DNA of 64,000 bases, taken from NCBI GenBank assembly GCA_963920665.1, contig OY987269.1, forward strand, positions 2,978,501-3,042,500. Reading direction: 5' to 3'. The notes under the pieces are model-generated. The model saw only the letters and a list, made by a program, of their open reading frames with translations, made no database searches and was not told the origin of the DNA. Source of the DNA: Straminergon stramineum (taxonomy: Eukaryota; Streptophyta; Bryopsida; Hypnales; Calliergonaceae). Both the position numbers and the translations under genes were made by a program. Positions 61,367 through 64,000 of this stretch are shown here, piece by piece (position 1 is the first letter of the stretch; each line of letters opens with the position of its first letter).

Positions 61367-63414
61367 ATGGAAAGTGAAGGAGGCTATGGGTGTCTATCTC
61401 CTTCTCAAATGGGAAGGACCCAAAAACATCTCCTCCACAAGTTTCACGGGACAAAAAATGAATTGAAGGGGCTCACACAATTTTTAGTTGGTGGCGATTT
61501 AGAGCTGCCTCCACTTTCACCTCCCATGGAGATAGTTGTTGGTACACATTCCTCGACACTTGGCGTAACGTTCCCAAATTACTTCCTGACAATTGAAGGA
61601 AGTTCAAGTGACAACTCCGATGAAGATGACAATGAGGAGGACCCGGATTGGGAGGCCAAGTATGCTGACTTTGCTTGTGACTCTGATGGCGGTAACTCTG
61701 ACTGGGAGCTTCATGAACTAGACGTCATGGATGAGGTGGGTCCTGTAGAGGTGTGTTGTTAGAGGAATGTTCTTTTGAGTCAAGGTACGCGAATGGACAA
61801 TGGGACTCTCTTGAAACGACTTTGGATGGGGACAGGGAGACTTTCTTAGGGCCCCAACCTGGTCCAACTCGTAGGCAAAGTAGGCAAGAGGTTGCAGTGC
61901 ATGAGTTCTTTGAGCTCTTCTGGCCTAAGTCAGATCTCATAACCATATGTCAAGAAACGAATAAGTATGCAATGCAAGAGAGTGTAGAGCATCCAGGTAT
62001 GTTGAATGGACGCAGTAGGTAGCAACCACTAACTGTGGTTGAATTGAGGGCATGGTTTGGTGTCTGTATTTTCATGGGATTGAAGCAACAGCCCACAATT
62101 AGATCTTATGGGTCTAAAAGAAGATTCTACGGATGCCCTATAATAAAACATGTCATGCGTCGCCCAAGATTTGAGCAAATTTTAGCATGCCTTCATTTAG
62201 TGGATAACGAGATATTGGTTCATGACAAAACCGCCATTGGCTATGATAAGATAGGGAAGTGTCATTGGTTGATAGAGAGCTTCATACGTAGAGCTAAAGC
62301 AACCTACAATTGTGACAAGCACTTGGCTTGTAATGAAATTATGGTGCCTTATAGGGGCCGTAGGTGTGACATAAAGCAATATATGAAGAACAAACCAATC
62401 AAATACGGCATTAAAATCTGGTGTTGTGCAACTAGGAAATCTCGATATGTATACAATTTGATAGTCTATGAGGGGCGAAAGAATCAAAAGTTTGAAAAAG
62501 ACTTAGGTTTGAATGTAATCGTGAAGCTAGTGCAAGACCTTACGCATCTAGGTCATGTAGTTGTTACTGATAGATTCTTTACCTCTCCCCGCTTGGCTGA
62601 TGTTCTATTGTTGTTGGGAACTTGGTTGACTAGCACTGCAAAGCATAACCGTGTTGGTATGCCCAGTCATTTGGCACAATATTCCAATGCCGAATTGCCC
62701 CGTGGCACGTTAGTAGTTGCAATGCATCGGTCACGACATATGGTAGCATGCGTGTGGTTCGATGGATGCCTAGTTTATCTGTTGAGCACTTCTTCAGACC
62801 CTATGGCATTAGGGTGTACTTGTCTTCGATGGGTTGGAGGGGAAAGGTTGCCTTATCCCACATCACCCATGCAAGTAGAGTATCAAGATATAATGCATGG
62901 TGTTGATATTGTTGACTAATGCCGTGTGGAATACACTGCTCAAATCATGTCCCACAAGTAGTGGCATCACCTTCTATTTTTCATTTTAGACACATCGCTG
63001 GGTAATGCGTATGTTTTATACAAGGCTCAATGGTCCTCTCTTTAGAACGTGGGACGCCGTAAGAAGCCTATGTCAAGAGCAGATTTCCACTATGATATAG
63101 TTGCATGGCTAATTGCTCCATCATTTAGGTTGGGGTGGATTGGGGGCCCATTCAACTTGCAAGACCATGGCATCCACGAGTTTGTGCCTGCAGGTGTTCA
63201 ATGAAAGAAGTGTAGACTATGTGGCTGGAAGCAAAACCATTACTGTCCCGGGTGTGCAGGTGCTTTCTTGTGTATAGGACATGCTACCACAAAGTGCACA
63301 CTGAGGCTAAGTACGCTGCAAGGATTTGGCTTCGGTGATGCCTTTAGTGATCTAATTGGTCGGAAGTGTTTCTACAGAGACATGATCGAAAGAGGGGAAC
63401 CACAATACTTTTAG
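61367..63414 (+). pseudogene. piggyBac-type transposase (PGBD/DDE_Tnp_1_7), inactivated
   Basis: Family piggyBac transposases cut and paste DNA at TTAA with a DDD catalytic core. 61367-61762 encodes an acidic N-terminus (SSSDNSDEDDNEEDPDWE). A frame change near 61745-61790 (frameshift, or less likely a small intron) leads into the core. The core has VHEFFELFWP, VELRAWFGVCIFMGLKQQP, KHVMRRPRFEQILACLHL, YRGRRCDIKQYMKNKPIKYG and VVVTDRFFTSPRLADVLL. The second and third catalytic Asp are present (GAT 62569 and GAT 62905, in HGVD). The first is Asn (AAT 62332, in LACNEIMV). In-frame stops lie at 62020 (TAG), 62917 (TAA), 62959 (TAG), 63043 (TAG) and 63202 (TGA). A C-terminal Cys/His-rich finger (CRLCGW to TTKC, 63211-63297) ends at TAG 63412. 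The reading frame is otherwise continuous from 61753 to 63414. Confidence 0.9.
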
Positions 63415-63732
63415 GAGTTCAAGATGGCATGACAGTGCCTCCCTCATCTCATCTCGAGGGGTAGTTTAGCAATGACCTAGTGTCATATTTAGCTTGGTTA
63501 GCATCGGATTAGTTGCCTATTGAACTTGTAAGTGATAGGAAACTGTGAGTAGAGACTTCTTCTATACCCACAATTTTTTGAACTTTTTGATGCAGTTCTT
63601 GAATTTGATCGATGTAATTGTGCACATTTTCATACGTGCAACAACAATTCAACATCAATTTTTTATAACATGTTGTGAAAATAAAAAACTGTGTAGGTAG
63701 CCGAAATGTCCTCGGCAGTGCTGGTAGAGTTA

Positions 63733-64000
63733 GTCTCTAACCACTTTTGTGTTCATGAGGCTTGGATCGACAAACGTCCACTAGATAAACACTCCATTTC
63801 GTAGATGCCGCCCAACAACCGTAGAGCTTCCATGCCTCCCCGCGCTTTTATAACCACACAGCTCTGTCTACTCAGCAAGTTGCTATGTAGCCCACCCGTT
63901 TGTTCCCCAGGTCTGATAGAATGCCTTGGTTGAGCAACATTCATGCTTGACTCCCGAAAAATCTAGATGGTGAAAGACCTTGCAATTTTTTCACACTCAT
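63733..64000. other. Spacer at window end
   Basis: No gene recognised. The small minus-strand open frame has no family features. Confidence 0.4.

Larger units (their letters stand above)
58999..63732 (+). mobile_element. Degenerate piggyBac-superfamily element (~4.7 kb)
   Basis: The left end is TTAACCCCAAAACATC, followed by an inverted pair GGACA-AAAAG-TGTCC (59020-59034). The right end is less certain: at 63700-63732 the reverse complement reads CTAACTCTACC, then CACTGCCGAGGACA. This resembles the left end and family F's right end, with the TTAA mutated. Between them lie the transposase pseudogene and a long upstream frame. The element is inactive as read, because its transposase is interrupted. 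Sequence 58720-58998 is spacer. Confidence 0.65.

Overview
This is a nuclear chromosome segment of a land plant, most likely a bryophyte (moss-like). The evidence is a chloroplast rbcS with a plastid transit peptide, plant-only families (OBAP1, ERD7, EDS5-type MATE, a VLCFA 3-ketoacyl-CoA synthase), GT-AG introns and large AT-rich gene-poor intervals. The bryophyte assignment is inferred from the rbcS precursor style and from a piggyBac-type element in a plant; I could not test it.

Six intact protein-coding genes could be assembled exon by exon, all with consistent reading phase. They are rbcS (minus, 1342-2064, 2 exons), an oil-body-associated protein OBAP1 (plus, 2971-4906, 5 exons), ribosomal protein eL13 (plus, 16372-17960, 4 exons), an ERD7/senescence-domain protein (minus, 20332-24085, 5 exons), a plastid EDS5/DTX46-47-like MATE transporter with an unusually long acidic N-terminus (minus, 29905-35944, 14 exons) and an intronless KCS (plus, 49875-51425). 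They do not form a functional cluster. rbcS and OBAP1 are divergently arranged around a G-box.

The rest is mostly transposon-derived. The dominant theme is a collection of short elements with CCCCT-type terminal inverted repeats flanked by TTAA, the target-site signature of the piggyBac superfamily. I recognise seven sequence families (A-G) in about 20 copies. At least six adjacent pairs are joined end to end and share one TTAA. The right end of the window (58999 to about 63732) holds a decayed, probably once autonomous piggyBac element with a transposase pseudogene (DDE domain plus C-terminal Cys-rich finger). The transposase has lost one catalytic Asp and carries several nonsense codons. 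A long unrecognised reading frame lies upstream of it. Families F and G share terminal and subterminal sequence with this element and are candidate non-autonomous derivatives.

Other elements are a Stowaway-like MITE (7360-7504), a CACTA-like near-perfect palindrome with a 3-bp target duplication (46976-47197), a 1.33-kb solo LTR with 5-bp target duplication nested in a TTAA element (56633-57962), two further TIR families (I and J) and a foldback element (12262-12588). Tandem repeats lie downstream of rbcS and upstream of the KCS gene. I see no rRNA, tRNA or CRISPR array.
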